A stretch of 64,000 nt of DNA from Cryptomeria japonica (Eukaryota > Streptophyta > Pinopsida > Cupressales > Cupressaceae), in NCBI RefSeq assembly GCF_030272615.1, contig NC_081405.1, positions 650,107,420 to 650,171,419 of the forward strand, given 5' to 3'. The translations under genes were made by a program, and so were the position numbers. Positions 1 to 12,533 of the stretch are shown here, in pieces; position 1 is the first letter of the stretch, and every line of letters starts with the position of its first letter. Under the pieces are notes generated by a model that searched no databases, was not told where the DNA came from, and saw nothing but the letters and a program-made list of their open reading frames with translations.

Positions 1-784
1 TACATAATTATATTATTATCTTTAATATCATTTATATTAGTAATTAAACTATACTTTTAAAAGATTATGTGATTGAATTCAAGTTAAAACTTCTAATAAT
101 AATAATCAAATTTTATAAATTTGTATTGAATATTATACTAACTATAGAAATAATTAAATATTATTTAATTATTTAAAATTCAAACAAATATATTTTGTGC
201 ATGAATTAAATTTTTAAAATACAATATTATTAATATGTATAGTAAATATTATACATATAAAAAATATATATTAGTAATAAGTAGTATATAAATTAATATA
301 TAATATTGGTAAAAAATATTGATAATATTTAACATACAATTTTCTATAAATATTAATTAAAAAAAAGTTAAATTTAAATTAAATGATAAATTATTTATTA
401 TAAATAGAATAATCTAATATCTATAAGACACTTTTATAAATACAAATTTAAATATAAATTAAATATAAATTATTTATTCAAGAGAAAAAATATATTTGTT
501 AAACTTTTAACAAAATGTTGTGACTTAGAATATTCTCATAACATTATTTCACTTGTGCTCGTAAAGTTTTAAATTAAAAAATAATTTTCTTATAATTATA
601 TAATTCAAAAATACATATTAGAAATTTATCTATTAATTAATCTAATTGTATTATAATCAAAATAGTATGAAATTACTTTCACCAATGCTTCAATTCCATC
701 ATAGATTTTTCAATCATAAAAGGTGCATATCTTATCTAGATAGAGGGTATTGGTTATGGGGGGAGATTATTTGCACCCTACCCA
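1..784. other. AT-rich gene-free flank
   Basis: No coding sequence, element terminus or RNA gene is visible. The stretch is very AT-rich with short A/T runs. The first ~75 bases weakly resemble about 19950-20030, suggesting the same family of flanking sequence recurs beside the duplicated gene units. Homology to the intron of the DUF2431 genes begins abruptly near 785, so a deletion or insertion junction lies here. Confidence 0.5.
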
Positions 785-939
785 GCAAAGTAATTTTAAT
801 ATGATAATATCCATCAAAGCTATGATATTCAGAGAGTTCATTAGGATTCATTTTTTAAGAGTTGTCGTCGAAATTTGTAGGAGTATTTTTTCATTAGGTT
901 TTGAATGGCACTTTGGGATTCATTATCAAAATGGAATAA

Positions 940-1420
940 TTGTATGAGTTTTTAAATGAACTTTTAGCCGGCACACCAGAATCCACTATCAGGATATCAG
1001 ATATGTTGTGTGTGAGATTTTAAATCAAGTTTCCGATGGCATTCAAGAATCCAATGCCATTATCAAAATGAGGATATATTGAAAATTTTAAATGTAATCT
1101 AAAATCCATCATCAGGATGAGGAAACACACCCTGCAAGAGCTTTTTAATCAAGTTTTGGATGGCATTCAAGAATCCAATGGCATCAGCAAGATGAGAATA
1201 TTTTGCAATCAAGTTTTAAATGTCAATCTAAAATCCATCACCAGATGAGGAAACACACCGTGCAAGAGCTTTTTAATCAAGTTTTGATGGCATTCCAGAA
1301 TCCAATCCATCATTCGAATGAGGAAACATTATGGAAGGGCATTTTACTCAAGTTTTAGAGTCTTCAATGGCACTCCCGAATTCATCATCAGAATGAAAAA
1401 TTCTTAATAAGACTGACTGG
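940..1420. repeat. Degenerate minisatellite in the intron block, unit 0
   Basis: Several imperfect copies of a roughly 60-70 base motif occur in a row. The core reads like 'aatcaagttttggatggc', followed by 'gaatccatcatcagaatgag' and a variable spacer. The same motif array sits at the equivalent place of units 1 and 3, inside intron 1 of the DUF2431 genes. Confidence 0.7.
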
Positions 1421-1767
1421 TAAAGCACAACACCTACATAAACTATTATCACTTTATTTTGTATTTTTTCAAAATCAATATCTACCATTTCTTAACAACT
1501 TTAGCCAAAAACTTAAGAATAAATAAGCTCCGAAAATCTCAGTTGCCCATTACTTTCAGAATCACATCGTACAGAAATTGGCAAAGAAAAACCTGAAAAC
1601 AGAGAACTCCCCCTTTCCCAATCACAATTGGGACAACATTCTCAAAACTCCACAAAATTAAAATCAGAATATTATCCCTGCATCCGTACATCTACCCAAA
1701 TATACCAGGCATCCATAAGTATACAGTTCAGACCATTACCAGTATGCCCAAGAGAAAGCAAACTTAC

Positions 1768-1848
1768 CAGGAACAGAACGGATGCTTTTTTCAGCTTTAG
1801 TAATTTCTCAGAAAACGTCACATTTCTACCATATAAAAGCTTTTCCAT
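1768..1848 (-). pseudogene. Orphan first exon of a DUF2431 gene (unit 0)
   Basis: On the minus strand an ATG at 1848 opens 27 codons and ends at a GT donor (GTAAGT at 1767). It aligns with exon 1 of genes A and B and ends in the same phase 0; the shared tail reads ASVLFL here and ASVLFQ in gene A. The N-terminal part is diverged and rich in lysine and leucine. No exon 2 or 3 is found downstream within the window, so I regard it as a gene fragment. If the missing exons lie beyond position 1 it could belong to a live gene. Confidence 0.55.
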
Positions 1849-3110
1849 CGTTGAACAGTGTAAATATCTTGCCTGATCTTGCCGGCAGTGTCCCGTTGGG
1901 TGGGTTTAAAGTTTCTGCCATATTCTATTTTCACTAATCACTGTGTCCATCATAGACGGTAACCTACCAAAGCTGTACGAAGAATGAAGTAATAAAGCAC
2001 AATGGCTGCAAATTGTCCTTTTCATTACAAGGAGGTCAGTCGCACGAATCCTTGTGTGTTCAAATTTATATTTTCTTTCACTGATTGAACTTCAATTAAG
2101 GTTGTACGCTCAAATAGTGCTAAAGAGTTCTCTTGTAAACAAAAAGAATTGATTTTGCGTCTACAGAAGTCCGCCAGGCAAAAATTTCTTTGAATGTTGC
2201 AGTGGAAAATCCATTTATTTCATAGGTTTCCGAGGCTTCATTTCTCTGCACACGTAATCCATTTAATGTCTCGTACTGAGTGGAAAATGTTAACAACGGT
2301 TTAATAGTCTTGAATCAATGCTATTTCCACTGTTAAAACCGGGTTTAATAGCCAGGAGAGACTTGAATTCAGCTTTTTCACCTTTCAAAATGTTCGATCA
2401 GAGTGCAGTTCAAATGCTGATTAAGGAAAAATTACCGATTTCCACATATAAATATCTTGATCAGGATTGTGAAGTACGAAAAAATATTAGATAGATATGA
2501 ATTTAGGATTTTAAGTACTGGTAGACGTATTATGACGCATCTCTGCTGTCAGAGCCGGAGAGTAGAAATTCTACTTTGCAGCTTTCTTCCCAATTTAATG
2601 GTTTCGTGAAGAAGAATTACAGGGAGTTTCAGAACGTATCGTACCGCAGGGAATGCATTTACACGTCTATCCAGTATTAAGATACACATTTGATCTTTCT
2701 TATTTATTTATTTATTTATTAATTTATTAATTGTAATCAAAACAAATGTTTTTTTATTTTCAATTAATTAACCTATCAATACATATCTTAGTCTTGTAGG
2801 GTCTATATAATACAGAGAGCATTCGAACTAGGCTAATTTCAAGAACTAATAAGACATAAATTTTCAGAATTTATAATTATAGATTATTAAATTTTAAATT
2901 AAATTATATGAACATATCTACTTAAAAATCTATTAGATCATATTTTACTATTCATTATCAGGATAAGATAATTAGAGAGCATAATTGAATGTTAAATTTA
3001 TGAATATTAATAATAAGTTTTGATGATAATAAATGTAGGCCTAAATTTTATTGTCTAGTTAATTTTTTTTTAATTATAATATTTAGATTTGTTTTTGAAA
3101 TGTAAAAATA

Positions 3111-5200
3111 TATGTTATACCACCTCTTGTGGTCTCACTAGTCTACCTCTCCAGTTAGGATGAGTACAAAGTGTAAGGTTGTCAAGTACCTTGTAGATGA
3201 TACTCAACACCTCACAGAGATCTTTTGACGACTTATGATAGCTCTATGTCCAAGGATGCACACGTAGGTTGTAGATGACAACACGACGTGCTAGCATTAT
3301 GTACAGGTAGAGTGTAGAGTTTGTACAAAAAATGCAGAGCGATGAATATGTGCTCCAGATAGGTTTTGGACTAAACAAATGAATAATAAAAAGAAAAAAT
3401 GACTATAAAGACTGAATAATAGAAGGAAAGGAAAGGAAAGAAAGATCTCACAATCAATCCATGATTGAAGCTTCCAGCAATAAGCTCTTCGCCAATGAAA
3501 TTTGCACACAAGCAAGAAGGGAAAAATATTGGGGCTATGTTTAGAGGTCTGCGATAGTCAAACCCTTATTTTGGTGTTTCCACCTCCGCAGACAACCATA
3601 TAGATTGATTGATAAACCGATAATGAAATAGGAAGTAAAATACAATATAAATATGATAATGGAGATGACAAAGAAGAGGAAAGAAGAACTCCCCTTCCAC
3701 ATTCAAAGCCAAGATCTCGTCGAGAGAAAAGAGGAAGCACCAAATCCTCCTCAAAGCACAAGAATAATGAGAGTCTCAAGCACAAATGTCAAAATGTGAG
3801 AGAAAAAAATGCATGCAAGAGAGCCAAGAGTGCTAGAAACTATTAATACAGAGCCAAAGAGTGTTGCTAAAGAGTCCTAGAGCTTTTGATAAATCAGATA
3901 AAGTTCCTAGAGAGATCATCCATACCAAAAAAGAAGCTCAAAAAGGAAGATTTGCATGCTGAGAATAAAATTGGCATCGGTGGGTGCGGGAAGAGGTGTT
4001 ATGAACTTTGCCAATCGCATGTGTAACGTTTAAATGGCCACCTTCAATTTGCAAATTTGTGGGATGCTAGCACGGTTGGCAATCTTTCCACAACACACTA
4101 GTATCCATGAGTTAGATAGTCCATAAAGTCCAAAAAGGGGCCAAAGCCTAGGCTAATAAGGCAAGCCAAGTGGACAAAAAGACAAAGATATAAAGGAGTT
4201 CTCTAATCAGCATTTTAAAGAAAAGGAACTTATATAGCATGGAATCACATGGGATGCAATTTATGACACTACAATTACAATGATCTTAAATAATATTTTT
4301 CCGCTCATCTCTCCACTCTCTTATCCAACAAATTCTCACTCTCTCTTTTTATCTTTGCAAAATTTTCTCCTAGGTAATCTCAGTTGTCCATCTCTTATGG
4401 GATGAATTCTAACTCCACCATTAATCTTCCCTCTTTGAAATCTATAAATTCAAATTTGTCCCTCCATTTTCTCTTTAACCACATTTCATGTACTTTTCTT
4501 TTATCATTCTAATATAGTGCTTGCGCATTCTAAAGGCAATAATAGTTCATTTTTGAAGGAGACTCATGAGCAATGGAGAATCATAACAAGGATAATGTTT
4601 GATGTTTCTTTGCTTATGTTCATTTAGTTTATTTGTGTTTCTTCTTGTTTCTCTTCATTGTTAGTCTATATTTTTGCTTTGATTTTAGGGTTTTTTGGTT
4701 GCCCTAGGAAGATCATTGTGTTTAAGTTTTCTAGGCTTACATTAATTATTTACTTAGAGAAAAAGACAAAAAAAAAAATATGTAGCACTTTTGGACATGT
4801 GTCCTCTACTTAAATTTAAATTTTCATAAAAAACATTATGTTCTACTTGTACTTAGGTTGGTTAGACATACACTTGATTCTTATCTCTTTCCTCAAAAAT
4901 TTAGTACTACATTGAAATTTTAAATTTTCACTAAATAGATATAATTTGTTTTAGAAACAACTAGTAGCTTAGAAACTAAATTCAATTTACTAAAAATTAT
5001 ATTATTACATATTTTTGAAATTATGTTGATAACCTATTCAAACTTTTATTTTTAAATTACCTAACTCTATTTTTTAGAATTATTTTTAATGAATATTAAT
5101 AAACTACATTCAATTTGCTACAATTTTCTTTTCTAAGTAAGTTTCTACTAGAAAAGATAGATCCCTTATTTATTCAAATAGTTAATACATCCAATAGTGA
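3111..5200. other. Unassigned intergenic DNA
   Basis: I recognise no gene here. Minus-strand open stretches at 3297-3515 and 3558-3785 translate to low-complexity, cysteine- and phenylalanine-rich peptides with no domain I know. Purine tracts such as 3420-3450 account for them. The more mixed base composition between 3120 and 4200 suggests an old retroelement, but I find no paired LTR, primer site or polypurine tract. Confidence 0.4.
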
Positions 5201-5217
5201 TGAAGGGAGCCATTACA

Positions 5218-5475
5218 TTAGCTCTTCAATTGAGAGAGAGATAGAATATCCCCATAAAAACCAAGAAAGTTGGAAAAGGGGGGTATGTTAAAGGTTTCCA
5301 ATCCCTCTCTAAACAATGACAGAATCTCATGCATCTTCATTTTCTTATCGACTGCCTCTACATCAAATACTTTCGCTATAAAGCTCTTTTCTGGTGTGGC
5401 ATTGAGTTTAGTTATAGTAGAGATGATAATGGTCCTAAGATCTTCCCTAATTAATTTGTTTGTCATTCTAAACAC
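5218..5475 (-). other. Unrecognised 85-codon open frame
   Basis: An open frame on the minus strand begins MFRMTNKLIRED and ends with a stop at 5218. I see no known motif or membrane segment. It lies just downstream, on the same strand, of LINE RNase H remains (6070-6873), so it may be a decayed part of that element. Low confidence that it was ever an independent gene. Confidence 0.2.
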
Positions 5476-6069
5476 CCAGATATCTAACCCAGTGGCCTAA
5501 ATAATGTTAGTAAAGAAGACCTCATAGAGTTCCCCGTCATGTCTATGATTTTTGGAGGAAGAGCCCGATTGGATGATGCTCTTAATGATCCAAAGGAGGT
5601 AATCTTCCTCCACCGTAAAGAGCCTCCTCAACTGTGTATCCAAGGTAGCCACAAGTAACTCCAATCCACTTCCGACCTACCATGATAATCACAACTTTGT
5701 TATCTCTCGACTAATTCTTCCTCTTTATAACGGAGCCAACACCTTATGGATCGAGATGTCACTCCCAAAGGATTAGAAAAAGCTTACATTCTGCTCAGAT
5801 TGAGATGATAGAAATCCTAGCATGCATCACCGACAGTTTGGACATACATGCTAATCCATGTACTAATTATCTGCAAGAATCCTCCAAAATCTGAGAAACA
5901 TAGCATCTCGCTCTCCATGTACCCACCAATAGATATTTCAATGTACCAAGAGATCTAGAATTGCCACGGAATTGTTCTCTAGCCACAATTGGGAAAGACA
6001 ACAACAAAAGCAATACGACTGCGATCAATGAATGAGAACGAAAACATACCAGCTCTTATCCCACACCCT

Positions 6070-6873
6070 CCAACGAATGTAACACAGAATGCATTTGGTC
6101 ACTATCAACGATATTATCGAGATTTGTCCATTTACTTGATGTCGGCAATGTTTCTTCTCTACTTTGGGCCTTGATACCTTTATTTGCAATATGATCGGTC
6201 ACCTTGTTAGATTCGTGATACACGTGTAATATTATAATCTTTGATTTCTCCAAGGCATTGCATGATAATCGGGACAATATGTTTTAGTTTGGATGTTAGT
6301 GTATGGTGTGCATAACACGCAAGTTAGTCGCACATTTTACATCGTAGATTTTGCAAACAACGGTTTCAATTGACTAACATCTCAATAACACAATGTACGA
6401 TTTGACCATTTTGGAGCCAGAATAGCTATGAGCTTTTAGTTTTCAGTTTGTAATTCGTCCTCCTTTTATAGCATTAATCACAATTTGGGAATCACAATTT
6501 GGGAATCTATCAAAACAATGCCTTTATCGATACATAGATTCAACCCTTTCGCTAAGGCCATGAACCTGGCATCGTTATTAGTGGTCACCCTGATGGATCC
6601 ATATAAGATCCACTTAGACTTTCCTTCCCAATTTTGGATTGTCCAATCAATCCCACCAATCCTAGGGTTGGCTTTTACAGTCCTATCAAAGTTTAATTTA
6701 TATCTTTCAAATGTGGGAGCTTTCCACCCACCTACGAATCTTTGACTAGGCTTGCTAGTAACATTTACCAAGGGGGAAAAGATTACCCCATTCCTTCTGA
6801 ATTCTTGAGTCCCAATCAAAGACATATAGTACTCTTTTATCATAGTTTTTGGCATTGACAACTTTGCTGACAC
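6070..6873 (-). pseudogene. LINE RNase H domain remnant
   Basis: On the minus strand the frame ending at 6478 carries GGWKAPTFERYKLNFDRT, then TTNNDARFMALAKGLNLC and IDSQIV, in the order and spacing of the RNase H domain that ends many plant L1-type LINEs (usual pattern GWKPP..YKLNFDGA, NNEAE..AL..GL, DSQ). A second frame at 6056-6277 continues with HVYHESNKVTDHIANKG, matching the C-terminal end of that domain. Asp-to-Arg and Glu-to-Asp changes at catalytic places, plus the frame break between the two pieces, make it inactive. The reverse transcriptase part is not recognisable upstream. Confidence 0.65.
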
Positions 6874-7207
6874 ATTTTGGTGATGATCTACTCAACACTC
6901 GAGACCTTGTTAAATTTTTTCTATTTTTTAATTAATTATTTATTTATTTAATTAATTCACTAAGCCTCTTCTTTCTAAATTAGATACATATTTATTATTT
7001 AATTAGATCCCACTTCTCTTTTAAATTAAAAAAATACTTTATTTATTTAATTTATTTGGACTTTTTCTCTATTAATTAAATAAATACTTTTTATTTAATT
7101 AATTAATTCACTTACCTTTTTCTCTTTTAATGCTATCCCTTCAACTTGTTCACATAAATCATAATCTAAATTTGTAGGCATGTGACAAGTGTTAACTGAC
7201 TATTCAT

Positions 7208-7603
7208 TCACTTTGTGTTTTCTCCAAAATCCACCCACCTCTTAATCTCCTCCCTCCATCTGTACCTACCCTTCAATCCTATTGATTCTCTTTTATCTAC
7301 ATGATCAGGGCATTCATAATTTATCCTCTTAATCTTTAAACCCTTGATTCTCTTGAAGATTTCTATAAAAGAGGTTTCTGCCTTCCATTTAGATGAATCC
7401 ACAGACGCAGCTAAATAGGCTCCAAAAGCGTGATATTGTACGATGCAAAACCCTTGTGTTATGTGCACATAATGGTTGCACAGCTCAACAAAAGCACTGC
7501 AATTGCTTTCCTCCCTTGTGTATAATACAGAGGTTATTTGCAGTGTACGACAATGTAATTGGGGACTTTTTGAACCCACTTTAGTCGCGGCCTGAATCCA
7601 CAA
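7208..7603 (-). other. Unrecognised 131-codon open frame beside a solo LTR
   Basis: The frame begins after a stop near 7606 with a TTG codon and runs 131 codons to 7208. The peptide is mixed in composition, with cysteine, histidine and lysine and no obvious hydrophobic segment. I cannot match it to a family. The solo LTR at 7622 was inserted just upstream of its 5' end, so an older, longer coding region could have been cut there. Confidence 0.25.
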
Positions 7604-7621
7604 TCATTATCATACATAAAT

Positions 7622-9208
7622 TGTTGGCATTATGTGAATCGGTATGAGGACATAATGATATTGTATGTTGTCATTGATGTCAATATGTGATATGATGTGA
7701 ACCGGCATATGTGATATGTGAGAAGAGAGAACCGACATATGTATGAACTGGTATATATGCCAAAGTGAAGCGATATATTTGTTCAAGATGAACCGGCATG
7801 TCAAGGTGAACCGGCATGTAGTTATGGGAACCGACACATGGAAGCATTGTATGACTATCGGTTGGTAGGTAGTCTCCACTTTAGGATTTCCGAATGGAGT
7901 ACCTCAAGCCTGTGTGACTCAATTGGTGATCTTTGTGTGATGAGTTAGCAGTATAATGGAGCACAGATCATGTTGCCACGTAAGCCCTGTGCACGTGAAG
8001 GATTTTGCATGAAGAAGACTATTCCTATCTACCTTGGGAATGTGCGAAGTTTGTCAAACGGTGATAACGTGTGATGGGTTATCAGCCGCCATGAAATCGG
8101 TGGGTAATGGACGATGGAGAATGTCTTGAGATCGATTCAAGATTGTTGCATTTAATGCAATATGATTCAACGGTCAGGATTGAACCATTTTGAATTTCTT
8201 AACCCAACAGGTTTAAGGTTTAGGGTTTTTGCTACCGACTTGTCTGTTTCCTATAAGGTCGATGTTGTGTTCCTTTCTAAATTTGTTGGCAAAAGTTGTA
8301 TGTGTGTATCCAAGGGAAGTGATACGTGATTCTTGCCAGACCAAGGGAGAGAAGAGACACCTACAAAGTGAATGTGCAGAAGGAGAAGAGGAGCCAAAAT
8401 GGATCTGCATTAGCATTGAGTGCTGTTACTAGGTCATTGTAATTCCTATTGATCTTTAACCACTTCAACAGTTGTGAAATCCCTTAACAGGGTAGTCTTA
8501 ACCGGCTTGACACAAATCCCTTGACAGGGTAACTCGAAGTTATTGAGTTCTGGGAAGCTATAGAGCTCTGGAGATCCTTTAGCTATTGAGTTCTTGAAAT
8601 CCTCTAACAAGGTAACCCTAACCGGGTTTAACCCTTAACTAGGTATTGTAGCCATCTCTTAACCAGGTGATCCCTAACAAGATCGGTTCCTAGCAAAACC
8701 TATTGTAATGTCTTTAACCGGACAAGGCTCCTAACAGAGCGGACTTCTAAAGAGTTCAACAACAAGCTTGTGGGTATTCATCCCCACCGTGGTTTTTCCT
8801 AGTTGGGTTTCCACGTGAAAAATATGTGTGCCATGTGTGATGTTTTTATCTTGTAATGCTTTGATGTTACCTGTTAAGCATATAATGGTTATGTGTTTTA
8901 TGCCAGTCAATAAAACATGTTGAACTAGCTGTTGTGAAAATATGATGATAGATTACCTATTCATACATAAGGGTGAAATGGTAGTGCAGTTCTAAGTTGA
9001 GTAGGAAGATAAGTGAGTAACCGGTTTATGATTGTTTTAGTTGTTCTGGGTTTTACCGGTTTCACTCTGCTTCAAACCGGTGTCATTGTTTGCCAATCAT
9101 TTGGAGTAATTGTTGTTGAACTGGTTTAGAAACAGTATTTTGCCTGTACTGATTCACCCCCCCCTCTCAGTACCGGTTTGGTACTATTTGCTCATCATTG
9201 AGTTATCA
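7622..9208 (+). mobile_element. Solo LTR, Copia (SIRE-like), 1,587 bp with target duplication
   Basis: The block starts TGTTGGCATT and ends GAGTTATCA. It is flanked on both sides by the 5-base target duplication TAAAT (7617-7621 and 9209-9213). Near the 3' part it has the pattern common in SIRE/Maximus-type Copia LTRs: 'gtgggtattcatccccaccg', 'ggtttccacgtgaaaaa' and a C-rich run followed by 'ctctcagta' (about 9150). There is no internal region, so the element was reduced to one LTR by recombination between its LTRs. Repeated 'aaccgg' motifs occur throughout. Confidence 0.75.
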
Positions 9209-9599
9209 TAAATAATATCAAAATATCTCTAGGATCATATATCATCACAATCATATTCTTCTATCATCTCAACCACATTCATTCCTTTCTGAGCTTATGT
9301 GCAAGTGCAACACAAATCTAAGAGCAACACCATCAAATACAAGTTCATGGAGGATAGAAGAACAATGGAGACAAGCCTATCATGGATGTAAAGGTATAAT
9401 CATGCTTGTTTTATGGTTTATATACATTGCATGATAGTTCTCTATTGAGGGTTTGTTGAATTGGTTTGTAGATCTAGGTTAGTGGTTAGATCTTCTTAGC
9501 ATTTACAAATAGGTCTAGATTCAACATACACATATTCCCATTCTAGCTCATGACCATCCAAATATGGCCCAATCCATAGAAGAACTCAAGAAAGGGAAG

Positions 9600-10612
9600 C
9601 ATGGTAGCCATTCTCAATTTAACTTCAACTGTTATGCTTTCATGGTAAATAAAGAATTTGAAAAGAGAAGATCTAGAAAAAGAGAATGGTCATTCCTCTT
9701 TTCTCGTATCTCATTTCAAATAAGTCATATTTGTTAGAAAAAATTGCTAATTCGAATATTTTCTCTCACTTTGATTGCAAATAGGGATTTTATCATATTA
9801 GGGTCAAAGAAGCATATCAATATAAAATGACATTCAGTCGCCCATTCAACCACTTTGAATGGATTGTGATATCATTTGGATTAATGAATACTCTAACATA
9901 TTTACAAGAATAGATGGATAAGTTATTCAATGACTGTGAAGACTTTTTATGTGTCTATATAGATGACATTTTACTTTAGACTAAATACTTTGATGGGCAT
10001 AAATCTTATCTTGAAATATTTTAAATGTTAGCATTAAATAATATGATTGTTCTATCCCTTTGAAAAATTATATGGCGTGTACTCTTGTAAATTCTTAGGA
10101 ATTATTGTAAATGTTGGAAAAATTAAGGTTCGGCCTCACTTAAAGACAAAATCCTTCAATTCTAGTCTCCTCTTAATACAAAAGACTCGCAAGAATTCTT
10201 TGGAATATTAAACTATGTGAATAGTTTCTATCCAAGTGCAAGATTTGATAGAGAACCATTGAAACTATTACTCAGGAAGAAGCCCTAGTGGATTGATATT
10301 CATACTACTACAGTCAAAACAATTCGACAAAAGGTACAATCTCTCTTAGTTCTACATGTTCCTACCACTAGCGTGTTTATCTTTTATACAGATGATATTG
10401 ACTACGCATGGGGAGGACATTTATGCTTTGTCAAGAATGGTAAAGAATTCATTGTTGAATATGCTATTGGAGTCTTCCCTAGAGAAATGAGAAAATGGAC
10501 TTCTTCATACAAAGAAAAATATCTAATTATCAAGGATTTGGAAAAGTTTGTTGTAAAATTAATGCATCTAAACCATTATATTATTAGAACATATTGTAAT
10601 TATTTTTAAACC
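9600..10612 (+). pseudogene. Decayed endogenous caulimovirid (pararetrovirus) RT-RNase H
   Basis: In plus-strand frames interrupted by stops and shifts I can read the polymerase motifs in order: AFMVNK plus the basic run after it (about 9636-9680), FDCK (about 9769), SFGL with MD..F (about 9870-9930) and YIDDI (about 9953). Then come the connection motif FFGILNYV (about 10197) and the RNase H start TDDIDYAWGG (about 10390), followed by a frame that is open to 10609. FDCK plus the AFMV, MD and WGG signatures fit Caulimoviridae better than Ty3/gypsy elements. Movement and coat regions are not recognisable. It is an inactive fossil; gymnosperm genomes are known to hold such copies. Confidence 0.7.
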
Positions 10613-10679
10613 TTTAAGTAAAAGGATCATAGTAGGCAAAATTTTCCTGTAAGTCCTAATAATCTAGCATTTTATATGA

Positions 10680-10995
10680 GAAGAGAATTTAATGTTTATT
10701 TAAGAGGTTTAAACCTATAGGCCCAAAGAGAGATTCTAATAAAAGGCTTCCACCAAAAGTATCTTTAAAGTGCATTAGTAGATATCGAAAACTTGGAACA
10801 TCTTGGATGCATCACCACTCCTCATTAAGACAGTGATGAAGAGAATTTAATGTTTATTTAAGAGGTTTAAACCTATAGGCCCAAAGAGAGATTCTAATAA
10901 AAGGATTCCACCAAAAGTATCTTCATAGTGCATTAGTAGATATCAAAAACTTGGAACATCTTGGATGCATCACCACTCCTCATTAAGATAGTGAT
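10680..10995. repeat. Tandem duplication, 158-bp period
   Basis: Positions 10680-10837 and 10838-10995 are near-identical direct copies, starting 'gaagagaatttaatg' and ending 'agtgat', with only a few substitutions. It lies directly downstream of the caulimovirid fragment and may be part of the same decayed insertion. Confidence 0.85.
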
Positions 10996-11301
10996 GATTA
11001 TGGTGGTTTCACTATTTTGAAAATTGAAAGACATGCAGTATTTGAAAATTATTATTCTTGTAAGGAGATCTTTTTTTAGTTGGTTACTCATGTGCCCCGC
11101 TAAACCACCTCATTAAATTAGAGAATTCTTTTGTCATGCAAGACCAACACACATCAATCCAAATTTTCTACTCATGAAAGATATGGTGAAAGGTGTGATC
11201 ATCAATAAAAGACTCAAGTGGGAATCTTATTTTGTCTCATGCATAGTATATGATCAAAATCAACAAGATTGAATATTGAAATATTCTTTATAAATTTCAT
11301 A

Positions 11302-11340
11302 TATGCTCTCTCTCTCTCTCTCTCTATCTATATATATATA
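11302..11340. repeat. (TC)n/(TA)n microsatellite
   Basis: A run of TC dinucleotides passes into TA dinucleotides. It sits at the left edge of duplicated unit 1. Confidence 0.85.
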
Positions 11341-12533
11341 AAAATTTTTTAGGGAAAACACTTAAAACTCTTATTTAGTCCTCCACATCCATTCACTTAC
11401 CCTACCCTCGCATCACTTTTCCATGAGCTTCATATTACCTTTACTTTTCCTTATGACTAGTGATAGCATTTGCATTAACATGGCAATGTTTTAAGCTTTG
11501 AGAACATTTCCTCTTCGTGCTTTGATTCATACCAATGATCTACTAGAGTTCCCACCTCTCATGACACAACTAGATCTTCCATCATGCACTGATTATGCAC
11601 ACATATTCAACATATAATGTATAGATCAAATGGTAGTTTTCTTTATTAATTTATGTATTTTATTGCCCATTTAGGTCTTGCTGCATCTTTCCTTTAAGAT
11701 CATGGTGATGTAAACTATACATGTTCTATCTCTCCAAGCTAGGGAGATCCCCTTTATTGCGGCTCTTTGTCAATTGATGTTATATTTAATAATCAACACA
11801 ATTATTGTTCTATATGATTGATGACTCTTTATTCCTTATATGTGCTTTAATTTATCATGTAATTTCATTGATTATTTTACCATTAAATCTAGACATGTTA
11901 AATTTTTCCATCGTCATTGTGATTCTTCTAATTCCCCTAAGCAGTAACCTTTCCTTGATGAATCCCATTGATTGTTTAGAGTCACACCAATTCACTTTAT
12001 AAGCAAAACAATAAGATAACAAACACAAAAATGAACCAAAATGTTGCCTAATTAATTTACAAATTCTAAAAACATCAAAGTACAAAATTTGAAACAAAAT
12101 ATTGTACAATAAATTTAGAAATCCTAAAACAATTAACTGGTAAAAACCTTAAAATTTCAACATTGCTTATTTTCCACATACTTTTCCTATTCCAAAAGCC
12201 TTCCACATCATTTATTATTTACATTCCAAATTTATTTATTTACTTATTTGTTTGTAAATTATTCATTTGTTTCTTTTCAGGAAAAAATAAAAGGCCTTAG
12301 AAATGGCTGGCTAGGCATCAAAAATCATTACAGTATTGACTCAAAATTTGAAGTGTTACCATAACACTATATTTCAAATTACTAAGTAATTTGCTACTCC
12401 ATAATCATATGAATGGTTATGACAATACTTTTAGTAATCACTGTATGATTGAAGATAACTAAGCACAAGTGAGTCCATGCCTTTCCATGATAAAACAGTT
12501 AGAAACTTGGCATACACAGCAGCTGCATGCCAC

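Larger units (their letters stand above)
785..3110 (-). repeat. Partial copy (unit 0) of the DUF2431 gene duplication
   Basis: From about 785 the sequence follows the intron 1, exon 1 and upstream blocks of the DUF2431 units. The intron-start block at 785-900 matches about 13480, 22230 and 37690; the minisatellite at 940-1420 follows; the exon 1 block lies at 1400-1900; and upstream blocks at 2030-2800 match about 18360-18980 and 38550-38830. Exons 2 and 3 should lie to the left of 785 but are not within the window, so this unit is a fragment or its body is displaced beyond position 1. Confidence 0.7.

Noticed and set aside
9600-10612. Ty3/gypsy polymerase as the source of the RT-RNase H remains
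   Set aside because: FDCK, the AFMV block, the MD..F spacing and the WGG RNase H start fit caulimovirids better, though the sequence is too decayed to exclude Gypsy without a tree.
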